DNA from: Hahella sp050299855
GTDB taxonomy: Bacteria > Pseudomonadota > Gammaproteobacteria > Pseudomonadales > Oleiphilaceae
NCBI GenBank assembly: GCA_050299855.1
Contig: JBNKWQ010000005.1
Coordinates: 186,001-250,000, forward strand
Length of the DNA stretch: 64,000 bases
Direction: 5' to 3'
The first letter of the stretch is position 1; each line of letters starts with the position of its first letter. Made by a program: the position numbers and the translations under genes. The notes beneath the pieces were generated by a model. The model was not told the origin of the DNA. It ran no database searches and saw only the letters and a list, made by a program, of their open reading frames with translations. This document shows positions 14,999 to 23,492 of the stretch, piece after piece.

Positions 14999-15847
14999 TC
15001 AAAGACCAAGCATGTCCTTGGCTTCTGTTTTGAGGTGATCTTTCACTGCATGCTCTATCTGGCCAGCTACATCAGGCTGTTTGCCGTCGAAGAGGCTATC
15101 CATGGTATTGGCGGCAATATCCCCGGCTTCATCGCCGGCAATGTGGTCAAAGGTGGTTTTTGCCGTGCTGATTGCCTCCTCCTTGAGGGAGTCCATTTCC
15201 CTGGCCATATTGCCGAGTTCCGGAGCATTCATGGTTTTACCCAGCTTTGACATGGCAGAAGTCGTGGCATCGAAAGCGTCCACATGCTGGCCGAATCCGA
15301 CCTGAACACCTAATTTTGCGAGATCGGTTACTTCTTTGGACAACCCTAGATTTTCGACAGCGTCCATCGAAAAGCCAAGTGCCATGTCTACGGCAGCCTG
15401 ACCGAATGCAGCTTTGCCCAGAGCCGCAAAGGAACCGACAGGCGATCCGGTTAATACCCCCATCATGGCGGTTTTAGTCACCGTTTCCACTACTGCCCCT
15501 ATAGCCTTGCCGAGTGTTTCACTGCCGGTTAGATCAGTCACTGCGCCTGCAACGGCATTACCAATTGCGGCAGCGGCCTCGCTGACTGCATCGGTGACGG
15601 CATCCACCACATCTTTGACCGCCTCAGCAACACTGCTGACCGAGGAGGCGCTTTTAGCCGCGGCTTCAGCTGCTTCGTTTGCTGCATCGGTTGCGCTATT
15701 ACTGGCCCCAACACCGCCTACACCGGCATCTGTGGAACTCCCCATGCCGCCGCTTGCACCACCCACTCCACCATCGTGACCTGCACCATTGTCATTGCCA
15801 CCAACGCCACCCGCTCCGCCGCCACCGACGCCGCCTGCTCCATCCAT
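14999..15847 (-). CDS. Gly/Ala-rich helical protein, candidate secreted substrate
   Basis: Product of 282 residues. Residues 1-50 are glycine-rich (MDGAGGVGGGGAGGVGGNDN). Residues 55-115 are an Ala/Ser/Val-rich coiled-coil-like stretch (AANEAAEAAAKSASSVSSVA). Residues 115-170 include hydrophobic Gly-Ala segments (AIGAVVETVTKTAMMGVLTG) that could insert in membranes. The C-terminus is acidic and helical. No signal peptide. Translocator (pore-forming) subunits of type III systems share this mix of amphipathic helices and hydrophobic segments, but homology is not shown. The start is secure: AAAGGAG seven bases before the ATG. Site I lies about 60 bases upstream. Confidence 0.75.
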   Translation of the reverse strand: MDGAGGVGGGGAGGVGGNDNGAGHDGGVGGASGGMGSSTDAGVGGVGASNSATDAANEAAEAAAKSASSVSSVAEAVKDVVDAVTDAVSEAAAAIGNAVAGAVTDLTGSETLGKAIGAVVETVTKTAMMGVLTGSPVGSFAALGKAAFGQAAVDMALGFSMDAVENLGLSKEVTDLAKLGVQVGFGQHVDAFDATTSAMSKLGKTMNAPELGNMAREMDSLKEEAISTAKTTFDHIAGDEAGDIAANTMDSLFDGKQPDVAGQIEHAVKDHLKTEAKDMLGL

Positions 15848-15908
15848 TGTTATCTCCTTTGAATTCTGAAATTAAAGATTTTGCTTTAGCTTCGTTGTTG
15901 GTGCCGCC

Positions 15909-15930
15909 GCTGATCCCAGGGTAGGTTCCC
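15909..15930 (-). promoter_or_regulatory. Island element, site I (weak)
   Basis: Minus-strand reading ACCTACCCTGGGATCAGC, with a CACC a few bases beyond the usual position. It lies 61 bases before the 282-residue gene. Weaker match than the other sites. Confidence 0.35.
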
Positions 15931-15984
15931 TGATAGCAACGACGTTTCCAAACTACCAATCGTTCTTCCGAGTGTGACGATCTG

Positions 15985-16785
15985 ATGAGGGTCTGGCCAT
16001 TAGGTCAGCCCCCAGCTAGGGCCGACCCCAATACCTCCACCAGTCTGGCCATCAGTACCGAGCATGTGGGGGATGCGGAAGCGAATGTCGTGGGGGAAGT
16101 GCTCGCCAGCCTTAAAGGAAATCCCACGGCGGCTGAGGAAGCTTTTGGTTCACTGAACGACGAGCAACTCCGCGCCGTAGTGGCATCCTCCATTGATGAA
16201 ACTGTGACTTATACCGGCCACAGCGTTTCTGTTATGCGAGAACTTGCTTACAATCAGGAAACGGCATTTGGAACAGCCTTCGCCACCTATGCCAAACAAC
16301 TCCTGAATACAGACCAGGCAGATGTTCTCGGTGAACAAATGGCGAGACTCCAGATGGGCAACAGCCTGAATGAAGAACCCATCGCACGTTTTGAAACATC
16401 TGTAAATCGCCCTAATGGAGCCACTGTATATGAAAACTCCGGAACCCTGGGCTACTTCGTCGGAAGCGTATACAGTGCCACAGAGTCTATTTCCAGTGAC
16501 ATTAAGAGCCAACAGGAACTGGTAACGGCAGTATTAAAGAGTGCCCTGACAGTTATCGATAAAACCAAAGTTGGTGGCCCAGCTGTAGGCACTGTTGCCT
16601 CAGTGGGTAAAGAATGGGTGAGTTTTGCCGTGAAAGCGGCGATTGATGATCCTGGCACGTCTGCTGCGCAGCAACTTGAACGGGCTTCCATTCCCGTAGA
16701 TCCATCAAATGGAGAAATTGCAGTCGGAACAAATTCCTTCAGCAGCTTCAATGATAGAGTTTCGCAGATTCGCCGGTTAGACTGA
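15985..16785 (+). CDS. Protein without signal peptide, putative secreted effector; start uncertain
   Basis: The longest frame gives 266 residues; the coordinates mark this outer bound. A near-consensus island element (site J) lies inside the first 14 codons, so the real start is probably later. GTG codons in frame at 16066, 16090 and 16099 fall in the range seen for the other genes, though none has a strong ribosome site. The product is helical (EVLASLKGNPTAAEEAFGSL, AVLKSALTVIDKTKVGGPAV), without a signal peptide or recognised catalytic motif. A lipoprotein gene follows 28 bases after the stop, repeating the effector plus exported-partner layout. Confidence 0.65.
   Translation: MRVWPLGQPPARADPNTSTSLAISTEHVGDAEANVVGEVLASLKGNPTAAEEAFGSLNDEQLRAVVASSIDETVTYTGHSVSVMRELAYNQETAFGTAFATYAKQLLNTDQADVLGEQMARLQMGNSLNEEPIARFETSVNRPNGATVYENSGTLGYFVGSVYSATESISSDIKSQQELVTAVLKSALTVIDKTKVGGPAVGTVASVGKEWVSFAVKAAIDDPGTSAAQQLERASIPVDPSNGEIAVGTNSFSSFNDRVSQIRRLD
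16003..16027 (+). promoter_or_regulatory. Island element, site J
   Basis: Plus-strand reading CAGCTAGGGCCGACCCCAAT, one of the best matches, in the direction of the gene it overlaps at its apparent 5' end. Confidence 0.6.
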
Positions 16786-16813
16786 CAGTCTACTCCCGAC
16801 TTTGGTCATTGCC

Positions 16814-17308
16814 ATGCTTCGACTATTACGCAAGATGAGCGCGATGCTTTTGCTTGTTTTTCTGATGTCGAGTGGTTGTTCTGAGCAGCCACCCGACATT
16901 CCAGTAAAACCAGAAATGCTGCAAACAATGCAAGAGCTTGAGTTCAGCACTCACGTGACCACAACAGATTCAGCACTATGGAATGCTGTTTGGGATGCCG
17001 CCGAGCAAAAATACGGCCGACCAGGTATGTGGCTAAGTATGTTTCGCCTGGACATCAATAGCTCTGGAAATCTATTGTTTGATCATTATCGGCAACAATT
17101 ATCTGACGCAGGGGGTTGGATAACCGACAGTTATCTAAGCAACATCAGAAGCCCTTTAGGATCTATTGCCACCTTTGAGAAAAATGAATTTTTCTTTGCC
17201 ATTACAGTGTTGGACCAACACTATGCTGAAGGTGGATTTATTCCAGTCACGGTCATTTCCAACATCCCGGCTCCCTGGGGAAAGAAAGCGAACCGGTACG
17301 GATATTAG
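16814..17308 (+). CDS. Lipoprotein, partner of the preceding putative effector
   Basis: Product of 164 residues with a basic start, a hydrophobic segment and a lipobox ending MSSGC (Cys about residue 22), so it is probably lipid-anchored in the periplasm. The mature part is unrecognised (LWNAVWDAAEQKYGRPGMWL, SIATFEKNEFFFAITVLDQH). The ATG at 16814 is chosen over the TTG at 16802 because the signal sequence begins there; no clear ribosome site is seen, consistent with coupling to the gene ending 28 bases upstream. An immunity-like role is inferred from layout only. Confidence 0.7.
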   Translation: MLRLLRKMSAMLLLVFLMSSGCSEQPPDIPVKPEMLQTMQELEFSTHVTTTDSALWNAVWDAAEQKYGRPGMWLSMFRLDINSSGNLLFDHYRQQLSDAGGWITDSYLSNIRSPLGSIATFEKNEFFFAITVLDQHYAEGGFIPVTVISNIPAPWGKKANRYGY

Positions 17309-17488
17309 TTCAAAACCTTTTCACCACACCTTCTCCATCAATCCAATCTATCACTGAATTACAGCGTTATTCAGCCACTTCATAACCTTAAATAGTTCTA
17401 GTATCCCACCTCCACCGTTCGCGCGGTACCATAACGGTTTATCAGCCGGGCGGTACACTTGTATTCAAGCATTTGTGATGGGTTATCA

Positions 17489-17514
17489 GGGTGCACCCTA
17501 GCTAGGGAAGGCAC
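17489..17514 (+). promoter_or_regulatory. Island element, site K
   Basis: Plus-strand reading CCCTAGCTAGGGAAGGCACC, 112 bases before the DUF1521 gene. It is the closest relative of site H, with the same spacing. The rest of the 17309-17626 gap shows no gene. Confidence 0.7.
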
Positions 17515-17626
17515 CGATTGGAAAAGTGTCAGGTTCGCGGTGGAATAAGGGTATCTCCTGCTGAGCAAGCTTATCTTTTCAGCGGGCGAACTTAAGCATT
17601 GGGAACACACAACAGGAGTTAGTGTT

Positions 17627-19228
17627 ATGGGATTTTTTTGTGGAATAGGCGAACATATTGCGAACGCCAGGTTTAACAACGAAGTTAAGGGGATGATGGA
17701 CGACACCGTCGGCATGAACAAGGGCTCGGTGATGGATGCCCTCAAATCCGTGGACCTTGGTGCGCTATCTAAGACCGAGCGCACGGCAATTCTCACTACG
17801 TTGAAAGAAATGTCGGGCGATCATTACATCAGCAAGCAGGACTCAGAAACTCTAAGCCAGATGATCAAGTCATTTGGAGAGCAGAAAGGCTTTCACCATA
17901 TGCCATTCGGTGGTCATGGCCGTGGCGATTTTCATTTACGGGGACCTTCCATTGAGCGTGCGGCCAGAAATCCCGGTGCTTTCGAAAACGCTGCTGATAA
18001 AGCATTGGATAAGGTTGGTGGCTGGAATGCCAAAGTGGTGGAATGGTCACTGGGAGCAATTGATAGCAGCAGTCTGTCCACCAAGGAACGCAGTTCCATT
18101 CTGACCACGCTGAAGTCATTCACTGGAGACGCCCATTTGTCCGGCTCAGAAACCCGGGCGATTCTTGATCTCATTGGAGAATTTGATGATAAAGGCAAAG
18201 GTTGTTTGAATGATTTTTGGCCTTTCCCTCAAATTTCCCTCGATAATATGTCCGGCAATCCTTTCAGCAACTGTTTAATGGGTATTATGGCTGGTGGTTG
18301 CTGTCAGCCAGGCTCGCAATTTCCTGGTGGTATACACTTGCAGGACTTCATGTTTTCAAATCGAATTGAAAACATGCTCGACAATTGCAGTGGTAGTTTT
18401 GCCCGTGATGCGCTTTCCGGCGCTTTTAAAAATGCTGATCTCTCCAAACTGGATGCCGGTGAGAGAAGAGAGCTTATGGGGATGGTCAGCATGGCCACCT
18501 GTAATGGCAAGATCAGTAACTGTGAGGCGCATGCCATCTATGATGCCTTGCAAAAGGCACAAGAGCCTGACGGCTGCTTCCCGCATTTTCCCAGCCCGGC
18601 AAAGGACAACAACTGGACCGTGCAGCAAGATGGTAGTAAAGCGGAAATCGACCTGGGTTCCCATGTGCTGAACCTGAACGAGAAAAAATCCGAAATCTGG
18701 ATTACCAATAAAGAAACCGGTGAGAAGTCCCGCGTCTGGGGGGATCCGCACTTCGATACTGATGGCGACGGTAAAACCGATGTCGACTTCTGGGGGACCG
18801 TTACCTTAAACCTGGAAGGTGGAACCAAAATCACCATCAATACCACGCCATACGACAAGAACGAGAATAAAACTTTGTCGAGCCGCTTGACGATTACCAA
18901 TGGGGATGACTCCATTGTGGTTAGCGGCCTGGATCAGAACAAAATTGGTGACATGACCATTGACCAGGGCAAGGCCGGTTATCTGACGGATACCTTTACC
19001 GGTGACGGTATGAATCTCTATGAAAACAGCAACGGTAAAGGTTGGATGGTGATGGACGGCCTTAACATGCGGCAGGTGAATCAGCAGGATATGAACGCCA
19101 CCAAAGGCGATAAAAACGACTTTAGTGTGATGGAAAGCCTACAAGCGTTGGGAACCATGGGCATTCTTGCGTCAATGCCAATGCTAAGTCTGTTGAACGG
19201 TATGTTTGGTATGAGTGAAGGGGCCTGA
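17627..19228 (+). CDS. DUF1521/MIIA self-cleaving effector-like protein with three helical repeats
   Basis: Product of 533 residues without a signal peptide. Three related repeats of about 72 residues lie at 16-88, 119-190 and 243-316, each with a pattern like LSKTERTAILTTLK followed by GD.HIS..ET..L. From about residue 328 to 470 lies a DUF1521 domain with the motif GDPHFD (372-377), then a calcium-loop-like DTDGDGKTD. In the NopE1 family this metal-ion-inducible autocleavage domain cuts itself between the Asp and Pro of GDPH when calcium is present, and the proteins are type III substrates. The predicted cut here is Asp373/Pro374. The C-terminal 60 residues hold a hydrophobic segment (LGTMGILASMPMLSLLNGMF). 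The ATG has AGGAG upstream; site K lies 112 bases before it. A terminator follows. Confidence 0.85.
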   Translation: MGFFCGIGEHIANARFNNEVKGMMDDTVGMNKGSVMDALKSVDLGALSKTERTAILTTLKEMSGDHYISKQDSETLSQMIKSFGEQKGFHHMPFGGHGRGDFHLRGPSIERAARNPGAFENAADKALDKVGGWNAKVVEWSLGAIDSSSLSTKERSSILTTLKSFTGDAHLSGSETRAILDLIGEFDDKGKGCLNDFWPFPQISLDNMSGNPFSNCLMGIMAGGCCQPGSQFPGGIHLQDFMFSNRIENMLDNCSGSFARDALSGAFKNADLSKLDAGERRELMGMVSMATCNGKISNCEAHAIYDALQKAQEPDGCFPHFPSPAKDNNWTVQQDGSKAEIDLGSHVLNLNEKKSEIWITNKETGEKSRVWGDPHFDTDGDGKTDVDFWGTVTLNLEGGTKITINTTPYDKNENKTLSSRLTITNGDDSIVVSGLDQNKIGDMTIDQGKAGYLTDTFTGDGMNLYENSNGKGWMVMDGLNMRQVNQQDMNATKGDKNDFSVMESLQALGTMGILASMPMLSLLNGMFGMSEGA

Positions 19229-19270
19229 CGTCAGGCTGATGCGTTAAATGGAATGGTCTCATTCCAAGGA

Positions 19271-19307
19271 AAAACGGCACTGAAATATGATCAGTGCCGT
19301 TTTTTTT
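19271..19307 (+). terminator. Strong Rho-independent terminator after the DUF1521 gene
   Basis: Perfect ten-base stem ACGGCACTGA / TCAGTGCCGT, seven-base loop, then eight T in a row. Confidence 0.95.
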
Positions 19308-19569
19308 GTAGAAGATAGAGCTTAGTTTGCCGCCAGCCAGGACAATAGTTTTCAGCTCCAGGCAGCTAGGAAGGTATTTCCAGATATCGAATGATCCCCG
19401 GAAGCACTGGTCAATAATAACTTTTTAAGTCTGGATGGATGATCAGAGGGGAAGTGATTTGCCGATACAGCTAGTGTATCTTGTGGCGTAACCAATGATT
19501 CTATATCTGAATGACATCGTCTCAGTTTAGGAATCAATGTCACTAGTATATGAGGAGAGCCTGAAAGTT

Positions 19570-19812
19570 ATGGGAAGTTTGATCATGTTTTTGTTGATTG
19601 GCGGTGTCGCTGGATGGCTGGCCGGAAATTTTATGAAAGGCTCTGGCTTTGGTGTATTTGGCAATATTGCGGTTGGAATCGTCGGCTCGCTGGTTGGCGG
19701 CTTTACTTTCGGTCTGCTTGGGCTCAAGTCCGTAGGGCTTATAGGGTCTCTGGTGACCGCCACCGTAGGAGCCGCACTGCTGCTCTATATTATCGGTATG
19801 GTAAAGAAATAG
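19570..19812 (+). CDS. GlsB/YeaQ/YmgE family small membrane protein
   Basis: Product of 80 residues from the ATG at 19570, almost entirely hydrophobic. Three glycine-rich membrane segments (FLLIGGVAGWLAGNFMKGSG, VFGNIAVGIVGSLVGGFTFG, LVTATVGAALLLYIIGMVKK) carry the GWLAG...G.GFG.. pattern of the GlsB/YeaQ family of stress-associated inner-membrane proteins. The family start corresponds to 19570; AGGAG lies 12 bases upstream. A longer start at 19537, with AGGA close by, is possible. Biochemical role of the family is unknown. The last codons lie in a 19-bp tandem repeat. Confidence 0.85.
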   Translation: MGSLIMFLLIGGVAGWLAGNFMKGSGFGVFGNIAVGIVGSLVGGFTFGLLGLKSVGLIGSLVTATVGAALLLYIIGMVKK

Positions 19813-19845
19813 CGGTGTAGTAAAGAAATAGCGGTGTGGTAAAGA
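19801..19845. repeat. 19-bp tandem repeat, about 2.4 copies
   Basis: Units of GTAAAGAAATAGCGGTGTA, two full and one partial. The first unit includes the stop codon of the GlsB-like gene, so the repeat grew from coding sequence. Confidence 0.9.
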
Positions 19846-19929
19846 CGTCTTATGCCTTCTGTAGGCATTGGAAGTGGCCAATATCATGGGTGATGGCAGA
19901 TCTATACGACATCAGTGATGATTATGGGG

Positions 19930-20670
19930 CTAGGTTTCCTGGCCAGGGTCCGCCTCAAGTATGTCGCGATACAGCTCGGACCTGTAACTACTAAACCACC
20001 CCTGAATATCCACCAGTTTATCTTCGATCACTAAGGGCAGGGCTTTGCTAAACAGGTCCAGCAGGATAACTGCATTAACCGAAGAATCTGTCTCTGACGC
20101 CTCCCGCAGGCGATTGGCCAGATGCAGATTCACCACCTGAAGTTTTTCATAGATTCGTTTGAGCCCCTCCAGAGACAGATCCGGTGCTTGTCCCTCTTCT
20201 TTCAGGTAATACTGAGCCAATAAATACATGCCGACAGCGCGAAAGATAGTGTCTTTTTCTGAAGCCAATGGAAGGTGCTGGCGCCCCATGGGTTTAAAAA
20301 AATCCAGATAGGGACAGCCACTGGTAGAAAGTAACAGGCCTATCAGCGAGCTCAGCGCCTTTTGCACGGATGTCTGGCAGCTAGTGGTCCTGTCGCCAAT
20401 GCGGACTTCCAATGCTATCTCATCGTAGGACATCAGACTGCTGCTGGAAGTGACGCAGTCAACCAAGCTCAAGGCTGCAGGACAGTACTCATGGGTTTCA
20501 GAGTTCAGTGGACAGTGAGGACACTTATGGTGATCAAGTCGGGCCCAGGCGGGCCCTTCCTGGTGGACGGGAGCAAGGACGGAGACGGAATCATCGTCCA
20601 GCGTGAGTACAAAGGTTTCACTTGCTTCATCACTAAAGCGAAAACAATATTGAATGTTGATCGCTGCCAT
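19930..20670 (-). CDS. Conserved-looking cytoplasmic protein with CPHCPL motif
   Basis: Product of 246 residues, starting MAAINIQYCFRFSDEASETF. Residues 1-45 are beta-rich. The segment at 48-65 (HHKCPHCPLNSETHEYCPAA) has three cysteines, which could bind a metal. The remainder is helical with no membrane segment. I do not recognise a named family with confidence. It is followed across a 325-base gap by a divergent small zinc-ribbon-like gene and the signalling operon, so a regulatory role is possible. Coding sense is supported by length and by absence of a competing long frame. Confidence 0.75.
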   Translation of the reverse strand: MAAINIQYCFRFSDEASETFVLTLDDDSVSVLAPVHQEGPAWARLDHHKCPHCPLNSETHEYCPAALSLVDCVTSSSSLMSYDEIALEVRIGDRTTSCQTSVQKALSSLIGLLLSTSGCPYLDFFKPMGRQHLPLASEKDTIFRAVGMYLLAQYYLKEEGQAPDLSLEGLKRIYEKLQVVNLHLANRLREASETDSSVNAVILLDLFSKALPLVIEDKLVDIQGWFSSYRSELYRDILEADPGQET

Positions 20671-20807
20671 ATCGGTCTTCCTTGCCAGATCCTGAGGCTT
20701 AGTAACTTTCTGAATATTTTCGCAATGGAGGCTGACGTGAGCTCAGCCAGGACGAATTCTCATCCCCATCTCCACCAGACTGACAAGTATAGTCTAGCCC
20801 GCATTTC

Positions 20808-20843
20808 TCAGTGTGCCCTTTAAAATCAGTGTGCCCTTTAAAA
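20808..20843. repeat. Perfect 18-bp tandem duplication
   Basis: Two identical copies of TCAGTGTGCCCTTTAAAA in the 325-base gap 20671-20995 between divergent genes. No gene seen in that gap. Confidence 0.95.
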
Positions 20844-20995
20844 TCTGTCTATAGGCCTCGTGGTGACTGAGGTGAGGCAAATATGTGCGAAATTCCTGGC
20901 CACTCTTGAGAAAAGCGGACTAGAGTTATATTTCAGTTCATTCGGATTCATCAGTGACCTGAACTGACATCCAGATTCCAACCGGAGGGAGCCTC

Positions 20996-21424
20996 ATGAC
21001 TTCAGAGAAGCTACCTGAAAATCTGCTGACCCAGGGTCTGACTGCATTGGCTGAGATGTCTTTCCCAAAACGCTGTAAGAATTGCGGGCAGATATACGAA
21101 ACGCTGGAGGAATTCGTTGCCGGCACCTCTACGCCAGGCCTGTCGGGTAGCGGCTTGAAGGAAAGCGAAGATGATGACGGCGAAGTTATTGTTGAACTTT
21201 TCCGCAATTGCCTATGCGGATCCACTCTGATGGAGTTTTGCGGTAACAGGCGCGAGGAGTCGCAAGAGGCCCAGAAACGCAGGGACAAGTTCAATCAGTT
21301 ACTGATACTCTTAGAGCAAAGGGGCATGGACAGGGAAACTGCCCGGGCTGAATTGCGTAAGCTGATAAGAGGTGTCCCTTCCCCACAGATTGCTGTTTAT
21401 CTTAAAGCGGAGATCAAAATATAG
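20996..21424 (+). CDS. Small zinc-ribbon-like protein
   Basis: Product of 142 residues. A CKNC pair (residues 27-30) and a CLCG pair near residue 73 could form a zinc ribbon interrupted by an acidic loop (KESEDDDGEVIVE). The C-terminal 50 residues are a charged helix. Soluble, no signal peptide. Family not recognised. The ATG has GGAGGGAGCCTC upstream. It lies in front of the signalling operon in the same direction, separated by about 230 bases, so it may belong to the same functional unit. Confidence 0.75.
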   Translation: MTSEKLPENLLTQGLTALAEMSFPKRCKNCGQIYETLEEFVAGTSTPGLSGSGLKESEDDDGEVIVELFRNCLCGSTLMEFCGNRREESQEAQKRRDKFNQLLILLEQRGMDRETARAELRKLIRGVPSPQIAVYLKAEIKI

Positions 21425-21658
21425 TCAGCCCGGCTTGCAGTCAGTTTGCAGGCTACTACACTAATTATTGACTCTCTGATGAATAGCCCAGGGAACAGGC
21501 GTAGCGGGTATTTCTATAGGCGGTGCCTGATTATGTTATTGCAATCAATAATATAAATGGTTGGGTAAGGAGTTGCAGCAGTAAGCTCGGGATTGATCAG
21601 AAATGCAGACTGGAATTGCCGCGTAGACACGCTGCCACATGGAGAAAGGGATCTCATT

Positions 21659-22462
21659 GTGGAAGACCCAGAAGTTCCAACACTACTGATAGTGGATGAC
21701 GAAGAGAATATTCTTCGTGCACTCTCTCGCCTGTTAAGGCGTCAGGACTATAAGGTCATTACTGCCAATTCCGGTGCGCAGGCACTTGAAGTGTTGAGCA
21801 GGACGCCGGTATCGGTCATTTTATCGGATCAGCGAATGCCGGGAATGACCGGATCAGAGTTATATCTTCAGGTTAAATCCCTCTATCCCCATACCATCCG
21901 TCTCATCATGAGCGGATATACCGAGCTTGAAAGTATCACCAGTGCGATCAACGACGGGGCAATTTTCAAATTTCTGCTAAAACCCTGGGATGACGACAAG
22001 CTTGTCGGTCATATCAGGGAAGCCATGTCCATCCACCAGCTAAAAACCCGCAATGAAAAACTGAATATGCAATTGGCGGAGCTTAACCGCCAACTTGAGC
22101 AGAAAGTGGAAGAGCAGCATTTGGAATTGGTGCTGCAGATGCGCACCTTGCGGGTGTCCCAGGAAATACTTGACCAGATACCGGTTGCCGTTTTCGGAAT
22201 TTCTGATGAAGGGGTGGTGGTGAAAACCAATTCAATTGCCGGGAAGTTGCCGGATTACCACGAATCAATCGGCATGCCCCTGGAAAAGTCACTCCCTGCG
22301 GCCATTGTCGAAAGCTACCGGGCTCTAATTGAAGGAGGACAAGTTAATAGCGTTGCTGAATTGGAAATGAACCTGGGGTCGCAAAAATACAAGGTTTTGA
22401 TGAAGCGTTTCATGGGGCATTTCAATATATCCGGTACCGTCATCGTAGCGATGGAAATTTAA
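21659..22462 (+). CDS. Response regulator with receiver and PAS-like domains
   Basis: From the GTG at 21659 the product has 267 residues. The receiver domain (residues 8-125) carries the acidic pair Asp13/Asp14, the phosphoacceptor Asp57 (LSDQRMPG) and Lys in FLLKPWDDD. A coiled coil (140-170) and a PAS-like domain (180-267; ILDQIPVAVFGISDEGVVVK) follow. It has no DNA-binding or known enzyme domain. The start is chosen because GGAGAAAGGG lies eight bases upstream of the GTG; the longer TTG frame from 21593 has none. First gene of a five-gene signalling cluster. Confidence 0.88.
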   Translation: MEDPEVPTLLIVDDEENILRALSRLLRRQDYKVITANSGAQALEVLSRTPVSVILSDQRMPGMTGSELYLQVKSLYPHTIRLIMSGYTELESITSAINDGAIFKFLLKPWDDDKLVGHIREAMSIHQLKTRNEKLNMQLAELNRQLEQKVEEQHLELVLQMRTLRVSQEILDQIPVAVFGISDEGVVVKTNSIAGKLPDYHESIGMPLEKSLPAAIVESYRALIEGGQVNSVAELEMNLGSQKYKVLMKRFMGHFNISGTVIVAMEI

Positions 22463-22583
22463 TCCGCTACCACGGTTGTCATTATTTTGGGATAGACGTT
22501 GTAGGAAGAGAGGTCAGCAACATATTCAGCCTGGGGGGCAGAGCCAGGACTGATGGATATCAGGTTGAAGGAAGGTAAAACGT

Positions 22584-23435
22584 ATGAATTGGGACACCCA
22601 GGAAGTTACATCCAAGGTATTGGAATTATCGTCGCCAAACCCTGAAGTCGAAGCCATTATCAATTTGTTGGAGGATGGTGTCAGCGACCTCAAACTTATC
22701 GGTCAGAAGGTCCGGTTGGACCCAATCCTGTCGGCACGCCTGTTGCAATTGGCGAACAGTTCGTTTTATGGCTTTTCCCGTGAAGTGACGGATGTGGAAA
22801 TGGCCTGTGTGATACTCGGCGCCAACACCATCCGCAACCTGGTGTATACCCTTGTCGTGCTCGCCCGGTTTAATGACCCCAAACAGGATTCCCGACTGGA
22901 CTATGGTCGTATCTGGCATCACAACCTGATGACGGCGTCTTTTTCCCAGGTACTTTCCAAGCGCCTGAAACTGGATTTTCAGGCGGGTTTTACTGCCGGG
23001 CTGTTTTACAACCTGGGCATTGTGCTGATGGACTATTTCTATCCGGACCAGTTTGAACGTTGCATGGAAATCGCTAAACGGGAAAGCCGTAATTTGCTGG
23101 AGGTCGAACTGAGCACACTGGGGAAACACCAGCAGACCCTGACCGGTGTGGTGCTGGACCTGTGGTCTTTCCCTAAAGTAATTGTCGACAGCATTACCGG
23201 AACTTCAGTAGAGCCGCCTGCCCTGATGGCCTTGGTGGTGGCGCTTTCCAATGTATTGGCCACAGGTATTGTGGGCTCGGTAATACCGGAGATTCGCCTT
23301 TTTAACATCGACCATTTTAAGGCGGAACCCGCCGGTATCGACCTTACTGAGTTTCCAGAGTTGATCCTTGAAGCCAATCAGCTTTATCAGGAACTGGCCG
23401 GAGAATTTTTTCCAGCTAGGACTGGAGAACATTAA
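22584..23435 (+). CDS. HDOD domain protein
   Basis: Product of 283 residues formed largely by one HDOD domain (residues 15-220): LEDGVSDLKLIGQKVRLDPI, ARLLQLANSSFYGF, VILGANTIRNLVYTLVVLAR and GFTAGLFYNLGIVLMDYFYP correspond to its usual blocks. HDOD proteins are non-catalytic relatives of HD phosphohydrolases used in signalling, often beside histidine kinases and receivers. The HD pair is absent here (YNLG at the position of HDIG), as is usual for HDOD. ATG has GAAGGTAAA upstream. Probably transcribed with its neighbours. Confidence 0.9.
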   Translation: MNWDTQEVTSKVLELSSPNPEVEAIINLLEDGVSDLKLIGQKVRLDPILSARLLQLANSSFYGFSREVTDVEMACVILGANTIRNLVYTLVVLARFNDPKQDSRLDYGRIWHHNLMTASFSQVLSKRLKLDFQAGFTAGLFYNLGIVLMDYFYPDQFERCMEIAKRESRNLLEVELSTLGKHQQTLTGVVLDLWSFPKVIVDSITGTSVEPPALMALVVALSNVLATGIVGSVIPEIRLFNIDHFKAEPAGIDLTEFPELILEANQLYQELAGEFFPARTGEH

Positions 23436-23492
23436 ATTGATCAGTGAATTTTCATGTAACCAGGGAAAGTTTCTTTAGCCAGGGAAATACTG

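Noticed and set aside
17398..17796. Minus-strand frame of 132 codons
   Set aside because: It overlaps the promoter and start of the DUF1521 gene on the other strand and has no recognisable product.
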